64,000 nt of DNA from Beverwykella pulmonaria (GCA_001599595.1 BCHH01000009.1:983561-1047560); one strand, 5' to 3'. Shown: positions 24,041 through 37,475, counted from the stretch's first letter. Notes: generated from the letters alone by a model not told the origin. A program made the numbers and translations.

Positions 24041-27000
24041 ATGTCTACGCCTAGTATCCCCATCGCTATCATCGGCATGAGCTGCCGCTTCGCCGGTGGT
24101 GCTACCGATCCCGAGAAGCTCTGGCAACTTTGCGCCGAAGGACGAACAGGCTGGAGCGAAATTCCCGAGGATCGATTCAACATCAATGGACACTACCATC
24201 CTCGGCCCGACAACCTAAACACAACGAATGTGAAAGGTGCTTGTTTCTTAGATGAAGATGTCGGCAACTTCGACGCTACCTTCTTTAATCTGCCTGCCGA
24301 GACTGCCGCATGCCTCGACCCCCAATTCAGACTCATGCTCGAAGGTACCTACGAAGCCTTCGAGAATGCCGGCCTCACCATGGCCGATGTCACAGGCTCC
24401 AACACCTCCGTATACGCTGGGTCCTTCTTCAAGGACTACCATGATGCAGGCCTCCGCGACGTCACCACCCTGCCGCGGTTCTTCCTGGTCGGCGTGGGCT
24501 CAGCCATGGCATCTAACCGACTATCGCATTACTTCGATCTGAGGGGGGCGTCAATGTCCATTGACACGGGCTGCTCAACGACCTTGACAGCGCTGCACCA
24601 GGCGTGCAATGACCTCCGCAACGGCGAGTCCAGCATGAGCGTAGTATCAGGCGCGAACTTGATGCTCAACCCGGATATGTTCATCACGATGTCTTCCATC
24701 GCGCTGATCTCCAAGGATGGCCGCTCTTTTGCGTTCGACAGCCGCGCAAACGGATACGGACGAGGAGAAGGCGTGGCGACTATTGTGCTTAAGCGCCTCG
24801 ACGATGCGATCCGCGACGGTGACCCCATTCAGGCTGTCATCAAGGAGAGTGGTCTGAATCAAGACGGAAAGACAGAAACTATCACCACGCCTAGCCAGGC
24901 TGCACAGATCGCGCTCATGCAACGTGTGTACAAGAAGGCCGGGCTCGATCCGAAAGACACTGGGTATTTTGAAGCACACGGGACGGGAACGCCCACCGGT
25001 GATCCGCTGGAAGTTGGTGCTATCGCGGCAGTGTTCAAGAACTCTCGGTCTACCGACACACCGCTCCCGATTGGATCGATCAAACCTAATGTCGGCCACA
25101 CTGAGTGTGCCTCCGGCCTAGCGAGTATTGTCAAAGTCGTCAAGGCTCTCGAAAAGGGTTTGATTCCTCCAGCAGCGAATCTTGAAACGATCAATCCGAA
25201 GTTGAAGCTCGGAGAGTGGAACCTAAAGGCAAGCGTTTTCTAACTAAAAGCCTCTAAATATGAAACTTCACATACTAATATCTCAGTTAGATCCCTCGTA
25301 CAGTTGAGCCCTGGAACTCGACTCTCCGTCGCGCCTCGGTCAACAACTTTGGTTACGGCGGTGCAAATTCACACGTCATTCTCGAGAACTATACCTCCCC
25401 AAGCATCACTTCCAATAGTAGCACGTCCCTAGCCTCTAAAGTCTACGTGCTCAGCGCCAAAGATGAGCACGCCGCGAAAGCCATGGTATCTAACCTGCGC
25501 GACCACCTTCTCGACATCAGCGACAACGCCGCCTTCCAGAACGACCTCGCATACACACTCGGCCAACGTCGTTCCGCATTCCCCTGGGTAGCAGCTACAC
25601 CTGCGTCTTCTCTCTCCAGCCTCGTACAGCTCATCGACGCAGGGAAGATGAAGCCGAGACGTAGAAACGACACCCCACGACTCGGTTTCGTCTTTACTGG
25701 CCAGGGAGCACAATGGTGGGCCATGGGCCGTGAGCTCATCTCTACGTATCCAGTCTTTCGTGAGACACTGTGCGAGGCGGAGGGGTACTTGCGCGAGTTT
25801 GGTGCAAAGTACAGTCTAATGGAGGAGTTGTACCAGAGCGAGAAGACAACGCGAGTCAATGAGGCAGCACTGGGACAGCCGGTATGTGTAGCTGTGCAAA
25901 TCGCGCTCGTGCGGCTCTTGGAGTCTTGGGGCGTGAAACCCACTGCCGTAACAAGCCATTCCAGCGGCGAGATTGCGAGCGCATATGCTGCCGGGGTTCT
26001 CAGCCTGCGCAGCGCTATGGGCGTCGTGTATGCTCGGGGTACCCTTGCCGCTGATGTAGCACGATACTCGACATTGGGTCCGGGTGGCATGATGGCTGTC
26101 GGTCTTGGAGTTGAAGATGCAGAGAAGTACATCGCTCGTGTTACTGCTGGCCGCATCATTGTAGCGTGTCAGAACAGCCCAAGCAGCGTGACCATCTCGG
26201 GGGATGTCCCCGGAATTGAAGAGATGGAGACGCTACTCCAGGCCGACAAGGTTTTTGCGCGAAAGCTTCAGGTCCCCACGGGATATCATTCCCATCACAT
26301 GGAACCACTTGCAAAGCCCTATGCAGAGTGGTTGAATGCAAACATCAAGCCCGAGCCCCAAATGAACGGAGTCATCTACTCGTCGCCTACGACCGGCAAA
26401 CGGATGACGAACGTGGAGGAGATCGGCGCAGCAGACCACTGGGTGAAGAGCTTAACCCAGCCAGTACTATTCGTCGAGTCCTTCACTAATATGTGCTTCT
26501 CCGCCCCTGGCAAGCCCAGCGACGTCGACATGGTCATAGAACTTGGCGCCCATCCCGCTCTCTCAGGCCCGATCCAGGACATCAAGACCCTCGACGTCTT
26601 CAATGGAACAACTGTCGGGTACGGCAGCTGCTTAGTCCGCAAGAAGAACGCCGTCGACACGATGCAAGCGCTTGCGTGTGAGCTCATTCACAACGGCTTC
26701 CCTCTCAATATGGCTGGTGTCAATCTGATCACTCAAGGACGTGTTCTGACCAATCTCCCTAAGTACGCTTGGAACCATCAGAGCCGCCACTGGTACGAAC
26801 CACGTATGAACAGGGCGCACCGAATGCTCTCTGAGGGGCCTCACGATCTACTCGGCTCCCTCGTCACTGGCACCAACCGAATCAACCCCTCTTGGCGGCA
26901 CGTCATCAAGCCCTCGTCCATGCCCTGGATTCGAGACCACATGCTGCAAGGCACGACCGTTTACCCCGGTGCAGGCTTTATCTGCATGGCACTCGAGGGT

Positions 27001-30000
27001 CTCATTCAATCTGAGCAGGGAAATGCCAAAGCCATTTCTGGCTACCGCGTGCGCGACATCGACATGCTCGCTGCACTCGTAATCCCAGAGGGCGAAGACG
27101 GTGTTGAAGTGCAGCTTTCGCTTAAACCATGCGGCGACAAGGCCATCTACGCCAAGGGTTGGAAAGAGTTCCAGGTCTTTTCCGTCTCGCACGACGATAA
27201 GTGGAGCGAGCACTGCCGCGGCTTGGTGTGCATCGAGTATGAGCGCAAGGGAACTCCATTGCTTCCGGTAGCTATCCGAAAATCGACCGACTATCGCGTC
27301 CGTGTCAGCCCAGCCGACGTGTATGCCTCTATGCATCGTGTAGGCATTCAGCACGGCCCCATCTTCCAGAACCTAAAGGCAGTGCGAGCACGCGGGCAGG
27401 GCTCCTTGGCGACCATTGAGACGGTTGATACCGCCGCTGGAATGCCGTACCAGTTTGAGCACTCGCATGTCATCCACCCAACAACGCTCGACACCGTGTT
27501 CCAAGCCATCTACGCGGCACTGCCGGCTGCTGGAGCAAATCTGCCATCAGCGCAAGTTCCGCGTTCCATCAAAAATTTGTGGATCTCGGGCAACATCAGG
27601 CATGGTCCTGCCAACTCATTCCATGCCTTTTCCGAGGTGCGCGACAACGATAAGCAAGGCTTCAAGGCCGCCGTCACTGTTGTAGACGAAGAGAAAGAGA
27701 ACGTTGTTATCACCATTGAAGACTTCCTCTTCCAGTCCATAGGCAGCGCTCTTGGAAACCGGGGACCGTGCGAGAACGACAAGTTTCTTTCGTCCCAGTG
27801 GGTTCCAGATGTAACTCTGATGGCACCGAGACTGCTCAAGCAACAACTGGCTTGCGAACCAGACCTCATGGAGGCACAGACTCTTGCTGAAATCAAGCTG
27901 GTCTGCGCGTGGTTCCTTGAGGAGGCACTGGCAACCATTGCCCCAGCAGAAGTTTCGAGCATACAGGGCCATTTCAAACGTTACTACTCGTGGATGAAAC
28001 TCCAGGTCGCTAACAGCCAGCCAACTCCAGCCACTGCACAGGAGAAGGCCGCACTAATCGCGAAGATTGAGACCAGCAGTGTTAATGGCGAGCTTGTCTG
28101 TAATCTCGGACCGCACCTAGTCGACATCCTCTGCGGACGCGTGTCGCCCTTGGATCTGATGCAGGATAACCAGCTTCTGTACCGCTTCTACGCCGAGGGA
28201 CTAAAGCTCGACCGCAGCCGCAAGCAGATGGCAGAGCTAGTCCGCCTGTACGCTCTGAAGAACCCGCGGGCCAAGATGCTTGAAATTGGGGCCGGCAGCG
28301 GTGGTGCAACACACCACATTTTGAACGCACTTGGAGTTGAAGATCCGCTCTCCGCATCCTACGACTTCACCGATGTCTCTGACTCCTTCTTCGAGGCCGC
28401 TGAGGAGGACTTCCAGAGTTGGAAAAGCCTTGTCTCATTCAAGAAGCTGGACATCGAACAAGATCCTTCAGCGCAAGGCTTCGAGACTGAATCATACGAT
28501 CTTGTAATCGCCTCGCAAGTCTTGCACCGCACACGCTCCATGGACGAGACGGTGGCCAACGTGCGGAAGTTGCTGAAGCCGGGAGGCAAGCTCATCATCA
28601 TGGAGTCGACTAAGGACCAGCTTGACTTCCGCATGGCCTTTGGGTTGCTGCCGGACCAGTGGCTAGGAGAGGAGGAGCACCGACTTTTGACACCGTCTTT
28701 GACAGTAGACATGTGGAACGATGTGCTTCAGAAAAATGGTTTTGTTGGATCTGACGTTGAAGTCCACGACTGCGAGAGCGACGAGCTATATTCCTACAGT
28801 GTAATCATGTCCTCTGCAAATGCAGCTCCCCCAGTCTATCACCCGGACGTCGTTATCGCCGTGTCGACGCCTGCTCCGCCTGAGAACTGGCTCAACAGTT
28901 TGGCTGACTTTATTGTCGCCCTCACTAGCGCCACGCCTACTGTCCAGCACTACGATAACCTTGACTGCGAAGGCAAGATCGTTGTTTTCTTACCAGAGTT
29001 ATCTGCCTCTCTCCTCAGCAATCCCACTGATGAGCAATTCGAAGCCATCAGGAACATCTGCACCAAGTCTAAGGGTATGCTATGGGTCACACGAGGGGGA
29101 GCAGCCGAGACGTCGGATCCGTTTTCGAGTCTATCCCAAGGCTTTCTGCGCATCCTGCGCCTGGAATACGTCGGAAAGCTGCTCGGAACTCTCGATCTTG
29201 ACCAGGCTGAAGACATCTGGTCTACCTCATCCGCGTCGTCTATCGCTAATGTGTATGCAAGCCTCTTCGCCAATGCCTCCGAGACCAAGCCGCGCGACTT
29301 CGAGTTTGCAGAACGAAATAGTACCATCAATATCCTCCGGTACTTCAAGGACCACCCACGCAACAAGACGTGGTTCCCCGACACGACCGAGGCAAACACC
29401 ACAGTGCTGCAACGGTTCGTCCACAGCACGCCGCTGCACCTCACTATCGAAAATCCTGGACATCTCGACAGTCTTGTCTTCGTGTCTAGTCCGGACTACG
29501 CAGACAGGGAAATTTCTATCGACGAACTCGAGATCGCTCCACAATCATTTGGCATTACATCCCGCGACGTCAGCGTCGCAACCAATGCTCTTCAGGACAG
29601 GGCCATGGGCTTCGAGTGCGCAGGTATTGTGACCCGCCTTGGAGCTTCTGCCTCAGCGGAAGGCTTCAAGGTTGGTGATCGCGTCGCTGTCTTGCTGAGG
29701 GGTGAGTGTGGCAGTTTGGTTCGTGTACCATGGACCAGCGCAGTTCGAATTCCCGCCGCCATGGGTTTCGAGCTTGCCGCCGCCCTGCCAGCAGCGTATG
29801 TGGCCGCATGGATTTCGCTCATGGATACAGCGCGTATAGAGAAGGGCGACAGTGTGCTAGTGCATGACGCTGGGTCAGCGGTTGGCCAGGCTGCGATTGC
29901 CCTCGCCAAATACGTCGGCGCGGAAGTTTTTGCTACCGTCAGCAATGCTGAGCATGGCAGTTTCCTCAGACGCGTCCTCGGCATCAAAGCGGACCGTATC

Positions 30001-31627
30001 TTCCCCAGCACGGACTCGGGTTTTGCTAGAGCGGTGCTTGAGAAGACAAAGGGTCGGGGTGTTGATGTTGTCCTCAACACCCTTGAAGGGTCCCTCCTGC
30101 AGGAGACACTGAATTGCGCCGCCGCACTCGGCCATTTCATCGAACTCGGCAAGCGTGATCTCGAGCAGAACAGCCGCTTGGACATGGGTGCGTTTGCTCG
30201 CGGTGTCACCTTCTCGGCAATTGATGTCGCCATGCTGGCAGAGCACAAGGGGCGCCAGGTCAGCCGGGCGTTGAGCTCTGTCCTCGACCTCATGAAGGGT
30301 AGGAAGATCCGTGGTGTGCCCATCTCAGTGCACGATATCTCGGACGTTGTCCAGGCCTTCCGGAATGCACAGTCAAATAGTTCGCCAGGAACCGTTGTTC
30401 TTTCTGTTAAGCCTGATAGCATGGTCCCAGTACGTAAACCTCATTTCCAATTATTCGAGAGAGCTCTTTCTAACAATCAAGCAGGTCACTCGCCAGACAC
30501 CCACTGTAAAGCTGCACTCCGACGCATCCTATGTAGTTGTGGGTGGGTTTGGAGGTATCGGTCAGAGCATCTGCCTCTGGCTCGCTGAGCATGGAGCCAA
30601 AAATTTAATTGTGCTCTCTCGAAGTGCCAATGCAGCGGACAAGGCAGCACCTCTCCTGGCCGAGTTGGACAATTTAAATTGCCGAGTCAAGGCAGTAGCC
30701 TGCGACATTGCCGACGAGGCGGATGTCTTACGCGCAGTCGAGGCTTGCCAGGACATGGCTCCTATTCGTGGAGTTATCCAAGGCGCTATGGTTCTTCGCG
30801 ACTCCATTCTCGAGCAGATGACACTGTCCGACTACGCGGCTGGTCTGCGTCCCAAGGTCCAGGGAACCTGGAATCTGCACACGGCTTTTGCTTCGACGCC
30901 GCTCGACTTCTTCATCATCCTCTCCTCTATCGCCGGCGTCATTGGAATCGCATCCCAGTGCAACTACGGCGCAGGCGGCGCCTTCCAAGATGCGCTCGCA
31001 GCATACCGAACAAGCCGTGGCCTTCCCTGCGTCTCGATCGATATTGGAGCCGTAAAGAATGTCGGCTATGTTGCTGAACATGCAGAGACAGATGCCTATC
31101 TCAAGAAGCAAGGTCACATGGTACTTTCAGAGGGCGATGTGCTGAAGTCTCTCGCCTGCGCCATAACTTCTCCATTTGCCACCCAGCTCGTTTTCGGCAT
31201 CAACACAGCGCCAACCAGCGCGCTATGGGACGAAGGCCCTGCATCCCGCGATCTTCGCTTCTGGCCCGCCAAGTTCCGTAGCACCGGCGACGAGGGCGCC
31301 AATTCAGGAATGGCAGACACGCTTGCCGGCAGAATCGCATGTGCCAAAACGCTCGAGGAAGCCGCCATAGCAGTGGGTGCTGAGATAACAGCCAAGATTA
31401 TGGACATCTTCATGATTCCGGAGGCTGAAGTATTTCCGAATAAGCCGATGGCGGAGTTCGGTGTGGATTCATTGACGGCGGTCGAGTTGAGGAATGCATT
31501 GGCTACAAAGGCGAGTGCGGAGGTTTCAATCTTTGATATCATGCAGAGTCCGAGTTTGAGTGCGTTGGCGGTGGCCATTGCCGGGAAGAGTGCGCATCTT
31601 AATCCGGCGCTTGCACCCGTGGCGTGA
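24041..31627 (+). CDS. Highly reducing polyketide synthase, KS-AT-DH-MT-ER-KR-ACP
   Basis: Exons 24041-25228, 25291-30429 and 30485-31627 are whole codons and give 2489 residues. KS (1 to about 430; DTGCSTT in place of the usual DTACSSS, EAHGTGT, GHTECAS), AT (about 520-830; active serine in SHSSGE, where the usual GHSxG glycine is Ser), DH (about 895-1190; [10 protein letters not shown] and [10 protein letters not shown]), MT (LEIGAGSGG near 1394), ER ([12 protein letters not shown] near 1922), KR (GGFGGIG near 2128, NYGAGGAF near 2269) and ACP (GVDSL near 2435). There is no release domain, so transfer to a partner such as the acyltransferase at 46000 is likely. Intron 1 has a GC donor (AAG|GCAAGC). 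It probably makes a reduced, methylated acyl chain. Confidence 0.95.
25229..25290 (+). other. GC-AG intron in the HR-PKS gene
   Basis: The reading frame requires removal of 25229-25290. The donor is AAG|GCAAGC and the acceptor TTAG|ATC, with a TACTAAT-like branch point near 25273. No GT donor nearby keeps the frame. GC-AG introns are a known minor class. Confidence 0.75.
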
Positions 31628-32925
31628 GCCGAGAGAGGACGTTTTCTATGATCAGTCTCTTTTGTTCTTGACTTCTTTGGGATTTGGGATTGGGTTTCCC
31701 ATGGTATTGCATGTCTTTTAGCGTCAGGTTTCCTTCGTCATCAATTGTAGATACTTGTTTAGACAGTAATTTTGACTACTCAACAAAAGCAAACCATGAC
31801 TGTGAATGAACATGACTGATGACTGAATTAAATTGAATTGAAATAAAGAAAATAAGAGAATGAGGGAAGCTGCCAGCTGAGTATTGGAAGGAAATGGTGC
31901 ATGATGAGAAAGTGAAGGGGTGAAGGGCCAACAAGGAATGTGCATGGAAATGTAGAAACCGGGTGTCATGTTGGGCTCGAAAACTGACAAGGCTCCCGTA
32001 GAGAATTCCTAGTCCTTCACATCCTCCTGCTCGTGTCAACTGCTTCTTGTGGTACGTACAAGACCCGCGTCGTGCCATGTACCAACCCTTCTGGTAAAGT
32101 TGAAGAAGACGTATTGAAACGACACAGTGGAGGGTGAACTGGCGCCTTCCCCACCAAGTATTAGAGCGCACATGCCCTACACCCCTAGAAAAGCTTTCTT
32201 CCATATTGTTCCGCGTCATCGACAAGTAGGAATAGGGCCAAGGCCGTGCAGGTGTGTATCCTTATCAATTACACCCCATTCTTCGACAGAGTGCCACGCG
32301 CTACTAGCCAGGAGCCTTCATTCAATATCATGCCCATGTATAGGCGGCCTCGCTTGATTGCGTGCGTACGCAGCAGTACCTTGCTCCGCGATTATCAGAA
32401 TTATGGAGAACGTTTTGTCAAACCCACGCATCGTGTCGCGTCGCGTCGAGTTGCCGTTCCCGCTTTGATGCCGACTTCTGGCGTGCCGTCATTGGGGGTG
32501 TGGTCGATATGTTATAATCTTGGATAGATGCATAAGCGCAGGTGGCAATGAGGGATGCAATGCTTGAGGCGTGGCCAAGGTGATGGTAACTAAAGGTTGC
32601 GCGTAGGTGCGACGGCTAAATGATCTAAGCCCAAAACAGCTAGCCTCACCAGTGCAGTGACGCCTCAAGACAAAGAGCTTTCCTGAAACGAAGTACGGAT
32701 GCAACTAGCAGATCGTATCATACAAGCACACTTCAAATAGCATGAAGATGTGTAAGTGAGAGAGCTCTAAACCGGTAGGTATATTGGTCTATCCCAGACA
32801 CCATAAACTCCCTCCGGAAAACGCTATGCCATGTGTTGGTATCCCTAAGCCACAAATGAGGGCCATCCTGTACGCCTGACCGTATCCATAGTCTATCCAG
32901 AGCAAAAGATAGAGAAGTCTAACAG
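31628..32925. other. Intergenic between convergent HR-PKS and regulator
   Basis: This is terminator-side DNA of two convergent genes. ORFs (for example 31776-32225 minus) look accidental, and no cluster motif was seen. Confidence 0.5.
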
Positions 32926-34862
32926 TTATACCTCCGGCCACGAAACCATCTGCAGCCTATTCAAACAATCCTGCGCGATCTTGTTCACATGGCCCAATCC
33001 CCGCAGCACGTTCTGCAGCGCTAGCTGCATCTCAAAGGTGGGGTCGAGGTGGTTATTCGAGCTGAGGAAGTCGCCGCAGAAGTAGAGGAGGACGGGTGTG
33101 AAGGGGTGTATCTGGGCTTCTCATTAGTCCCTTGATCCAAGCCGTACGAGTTGGGCGAGGAAGGCTCACCTTGAAATAGCTCAGCTCAATCAGCGCCTTA
33201 GACAGCGTCACCATCTGCTGCGCCGCTGCCAATGCCCTCCTCTCGTACTCCGCCGCCACGTCATGATAATCCTCCATTCCCCACGGCGCCGTCTGGCTCG
33301 CCTTGAATAGCATCAGGACCGCTGCCTGCGCCGCCAGGGCAGTGAAATGCGGCATTGGATCCAGGAATACCAGCGCACATGGATCATGTAGGGACATGCC
33401 TTCGATACTCTGCGTAAGACGCGCATCGAGTCTTTGTTGACGATCCCAAAAGTCCAGCGAGATCCAACCATGTGTATGCTCGACAGTACCTTGCTGTTGA
33501 TGCGACAGCGACTGTCCGCATATTGTGACGAGTCGGATTGATTCAGTAAATGTCGAAGGCGTTTTGGGTTGGGAGTCGTGCTGGAGGTCGGAGAGGAATT
33601 CCATGACCACTGGTTGGTCGGACTGGAATTCCTTCTCGGGAGAGGGGAGGCGGGTTAGGATCTATGCATCTTGGTTAGAACCATGGTCCAGGTTCAAGTG
33701 CAGGCAATACCTACAACATGCTGATCAAACGTCAATGGCAACTGGTCTAGCAGACTGATAATCCGATCAATCGTATACGCCATCCAGAACGTCCGTCTCC
33801 TCTCCTCGATCTCTGCAAAACTCAGACTCTCTAGTGAAGTCGCCGCAATCCCATCCCGTCCATCCACGTTATGCAGCTTCATCAACACGGCAAAGCGAAA
33901 GCACTTTCCTGCGCTCATCCACCCTCTTCGATATCCCACACGCATGAACTCGTATATGGCTAGCAAAGCCCAGGCCTGCACCTGTTCGATTTGTATGCAG
34001 TCGGCCTGCAGCGACTCAAGTTCTAGGTTGTCGATCATGAGGCGGGTGTATGCGTAGAGGTCGTCTTGGATGTACTGAAATTGGCTCGAGGTCGAAACGG
34101 CGAGTGTCCACATGGCGTGCTGCAGGCAGGAGAAGGCGTCGGCCTCGCTCCCGCATCGTGGCCGCCGGGCTCGTGAGAAGTAATGTCGTTTGCTGAGGAT
34201 GGGGCAGAAATTGTGGACTCTATCAAAGTAGAGATGATCCCTACAGTTACGATCCCATTAACTCCATCTGAGTTTCAAGGTGGAAAACAAGACAAACGTA
34301 CAGATCTGATCGCATCAGGTCTGAGATGCAGTCCACGGGTGACAATCCGAGCATCGGCAGTGACATCGAAGAATTGGACGGCGGAGTTACGAGGTCCACT
34401 GCGGAGCTATTCGAAGAGCCGCTATTTGTGGCCTCCTGCTCAGCACTATTCCGTCCGTTTTGGGCAAGAAAGTCTGTGAAGGATTGGTGACTCGGAGCGG
34501 CGAAGGTGTCGGTCTCATCAGGAAAGGCCATGAACTCTTCATCACCAGTCTCCTCAGAGGCGCCATCGTTGCTTATTCGGCGCTCTAGTGCAACTGTAGA
34601 GAGGTTTAGATGGCGAGGCAATATCCATAAGCTGGATGAACATACCAATTCGAGACTGTAAAGCTCGCAGATGTCCTCTTCTCGGACCACGAGGCTGTCG
34701 AGTCGTTGTGGTAACGCAGGTAGCACCCGAGTCTCGACAGACGCCACACTGAGGCTGGCCTCTATCACAGCGTAGTTTACGTCTGCGGCACTCATCGCAG
34801 GCTAGACCGGCCTGTTGGCGAGGGCGTGGAGTGGTGGTGGCGGCTGGGCTTTCGGACGACAT
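32926..34862 (-). CDS. Zn(II)2Cys6 transcription factor (probable cluster regulator)
   Basis: Five exons (34862-34646, 34593-34302, 34240-33715, 33661-33170, 33111-32926) close in frame to 570 residues. The N-terminal zinc cluster is CDECRRRKLRCDRGQPQC followed by GVCRDSGATC, then a basic linker (RQPRGPRRGHLRAL) and a short coiled coil (LQSRIVALERRI). The fungal-specific transcription factor middle homology region follows (LYFDRVHNFCPIL, RRRTFWMAYTIDRIIS, RLPSPEKEFQ). It lies between the HR-PKS and the ketoreductase and is the only DNA-binding protein in the cluster, so it probably activates it. CGG half sites fit this family. A CGGAGTA element about 200 bp upstream of its start (35063) could be autoregulatory. 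Confidence 0.92.
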
Positions 34863-35694
34863 CGTTTATCGGTTGTGAAGTGGTAATTAGGATAATCCTC
34901 GATAAATGCGTCACCCTAGAGCTTTGTATGTGAAGGCACTTCTACAGCCCCCGTCAGAGCGGCTCCGGCAGCCTGAGCTTTCCATTTCGATGGCTTCAAA
35001 AAATCGATCTGATGGCAACGACGAGTCTGCAGCGATCGTGAGATGATGATCGCGAGCTCAAACGGAGTATATACAAGAGAAAGGCTGTGTAAGAGCCGAC
35101 CTGCTTATCCTGTATGCCGGTGCGCGACGGTTTCGGTGTAAGAAGCTCGCCTATACGAGTGTGGGCCCCTGCACGTTCATGTTGGTGGAAATCCTTTGGT
35201 CGGCGGCTCCTCCGATCTTGGAACGGGCGACGTAATACTCGGGCGACGCCATCGTTCACGCTTGCTATAGGTGCCTCTGTAGGGGAATTGAGGCGCAAAC
35301 CACAGAGGCAAGCTTAAGATGGAACAAACTCGGGATTAGCTGAGGCTAAACGCGTCCACGTGGGGACTTGGAAAAGACTCTGCCACGCTGTTCAGTGGGC
35401 TTCTTCTGCTTGCTGACTGTGCTCGCGATCTTCGAACTGCCATGGGAGCTCACTATCGTCGTGTTTCGCTGACACTCCTAACCTCTTGGCTCTATTATGG
35501 CCCGGAATTGGGTATTGACAACACGGCGATGCCCCAGCTCCTTGCATTGTGAAGTCCTTCGGCTTCTTAGCGGTTCACGCGCTGCCTACGAATGCGAGCA
35601 GTGAATAGTGCTGTTAGTGCCAGCGTGGGGTGATGTGGTTGATGGCTGAAATGGCTGAAATGGCTGACATCTTGGGATAGCGAGGCTGTGGGTC

Positions 35695-35716
35695 GCCTCG
35701 GCGGCGCCTCGGCGGC
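35695..35716 (+). repeat. Perfect tandem 11-mer GCCTCGGCGGC
   Basis: Two abutting copies place TCGGCGG elements one helical turn apart. A third TCGGCGG is at 35200-35206. They may bind a zinc-cluster factor. Confidence 0.5.
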
Positions 35717-36668
35717 ATCAGCATCGGCCCCCAAAGCGTTTGCATTCGTAGGGTAGTAGGTTAGCTTCGATCCCCAACACAGTGAGACATTCGCCAGACC
35801 AAATAGCGGCTCCCTATCCATGACCGGACATGAGTCCTTCCACACGACATCCCTTGACGGCGGCGTTCAGTCCGCCAAGTTTCGTTATCTGTCGGGCCGT
35901 GACAGGACCACGACAGAAGACAAAACTAGAACGCCACTGATGAGTGGGCTGCAGCGTCTGGCTTCAGCTCCCGTCCGCCTCTGCCGTCGAACTGGCGGGA
36001 GGCTTTGCTCTGATCGAAGACTCGCAGCGCGTCTAACCCGTTCGAGCATCCGTGCTTCCTCCTCGTAAGATTCCCTTTTTGGTGACCAGACTGGCGCCCT
36101 GAAGATAACAGCGCGACATGCTCCTGTTTGAGCGTTGGTGGGTTTGCCGGAGCCCAAAGCCAGGTTTTGGGAAGAAGCTACCCACGTGCATACCATGTTG
36201 GATCCAGGATGGGTGTTGGAAAATAGAAAAGGATCCGCAATGCTGCCGATTGAGGACCTGGGAAGCCGCCGATTGGATATCAGGTTGGGAACGGGAAGGG
36301 CCATTACCTGCGTCATCTTGACGATGGGAAAAGAAACTCGAGACCACATTCTCGGCTCTCAAGAGGCCATTCCTTAGAACGAACAGCCAAACGGTTCGTG
36401 AGTGTTCGGCCAGCGTGGTTGCTGTTGGCAATATCGACAGCCATTTGCTGCTATTGGGAGCCTGAAAGATAGTGCGCTGTTTCTGCCACGACCCTGACGC
36501 GAGTCAATATCTGCTCTCGTACGTTTCTGGTAGACTGGAGGTGTTGGCATCGGGGCCGTCCCTGACAACGCCTCAACGGTCAAGCCTCTACTTGTTGGTG
36601 CCCGGCTGTGGCCCGTGGAGTTATTGCAATCCCCCCATGAGCCTTCAAAGGCTCGCCGGACCTGAGAA

Positions 36669-36676
36669 TACTCCGA
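36669..36676 (-). promoter_or_regulatory. TCGGAGTA element (minus strand)
   Basis: TACTCCGA on the plus strand is one of five copies of this 8-mer found in the window. The second CGG half site is not conserved here (CGGAGTATTCTCAGGT). Confidence 0.35.
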
Positions 36677-37336
36677 ACAGAAGTCAAGTGAAACCACGTC
36701 CGCGATCGAAGAAGCTTGGGCCCCTTTCCATCGTTTCCGATGCCCAGGGAAAATCAAGCATCCACCATCGAGACGGGAGGCGGGTCATAGCGCCCTTGCC
36801 ACGTTGCCAGATGCCTCGCTAATCCCTTCAGGGTCGAGAAGCCACCGGCGTACGGGCGATGTACAGCCGTGTGTCTTGTGTGCCTGATTTCCCACTCAAT
36901 TGTGGGAATCCAGCGAAATGTGCTGCCTCGGGAAAGTGGCCAATCATACGCGACCTCTACTTAAAATGGGAAGACGGGATTTCTGACACCCCGTCATCCG
37001 TCTTCTGCGATCATTCCCACAACATCGCTGCGATCTCATCTTCAAACCCCGGATGCCAACTTCCAGGTGCTGATAATGTCTCACTGAACAGGCTGCCTCG
37101 TTGTTTCAACATCTACTGCTTTCTTCGAATCCTCAGCATCCTTAGAAGCCACCCTTCCTGGCCCCGTCATATCAGGGTACGGATCGAAAAAGTTTCTCCT
37201 CTTTCCCTTTGTCAAAATGTCGATGGGCTAGAGTCGATATGTTATTCAAGACTTGGTATGAGCCTGGAAATAGATAACATGAGGCTGCTCAGACCGTGAT
37301 ATAGAGCGCATGAAGAGCGGAGCATCTTAAACTCCC

Positions 37337-37353
37337 TCGGAGTAACCTGCCGG
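37337..37353 (+). promoter_or_regulatory. Candidate cluster-regulator site, CGGAGTAACCTGCCGG
   Basis: TCGGAGTAACCTGCCGG lies about 125 bp upstream of the ketoreductase ATG. It has the same CGGAGTAA-N5-CGG layout as the sites at 23594 and 38827. Confidence 0.55.
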
Positions 37354-37475
37354 TACTGAATAACCACGGGGCTTTTTGTCCTAGTGGGAATGAATTCCAT
37401 CTTATGCAGTGGACTGTAGCTCTGAACAAAGAATAAAAAAATTGGCACTGCTTCAGCACACTTTACGACTTCAGC

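Larger units (their letters stand above)
34863..37475. promoter_or_regulatory. Long divergent promoter region of regulator and ketoreductase
   Basis: There are 2.6 kb without a credible gene between divergent genes; the largest ORFs (35885-36349 minus, 36859-37299 plus) have no domain character. It contains several CGG-type elements: CGGAGTA at 35063, TCGGCGG-N5-TCCGA at 35200-35215, two tandem GCCTCGGCGGC at 35695-35716, TCGGAGTA at 36669-36676 (minus) and CGGAGTAACCTGCCGG at 37338-37353. A 10-bp ATGGCTGAAA repeat lies at 35642-35667. Confidence 0.55.

Noticed and set aside
35885..36349. 154-codon minus-strand ORF in the regulator-ketoreductase gap
   Set aside because: No domain, no signal peptide, biased composition and overlapping alternative frames of equal quality; probably chance.
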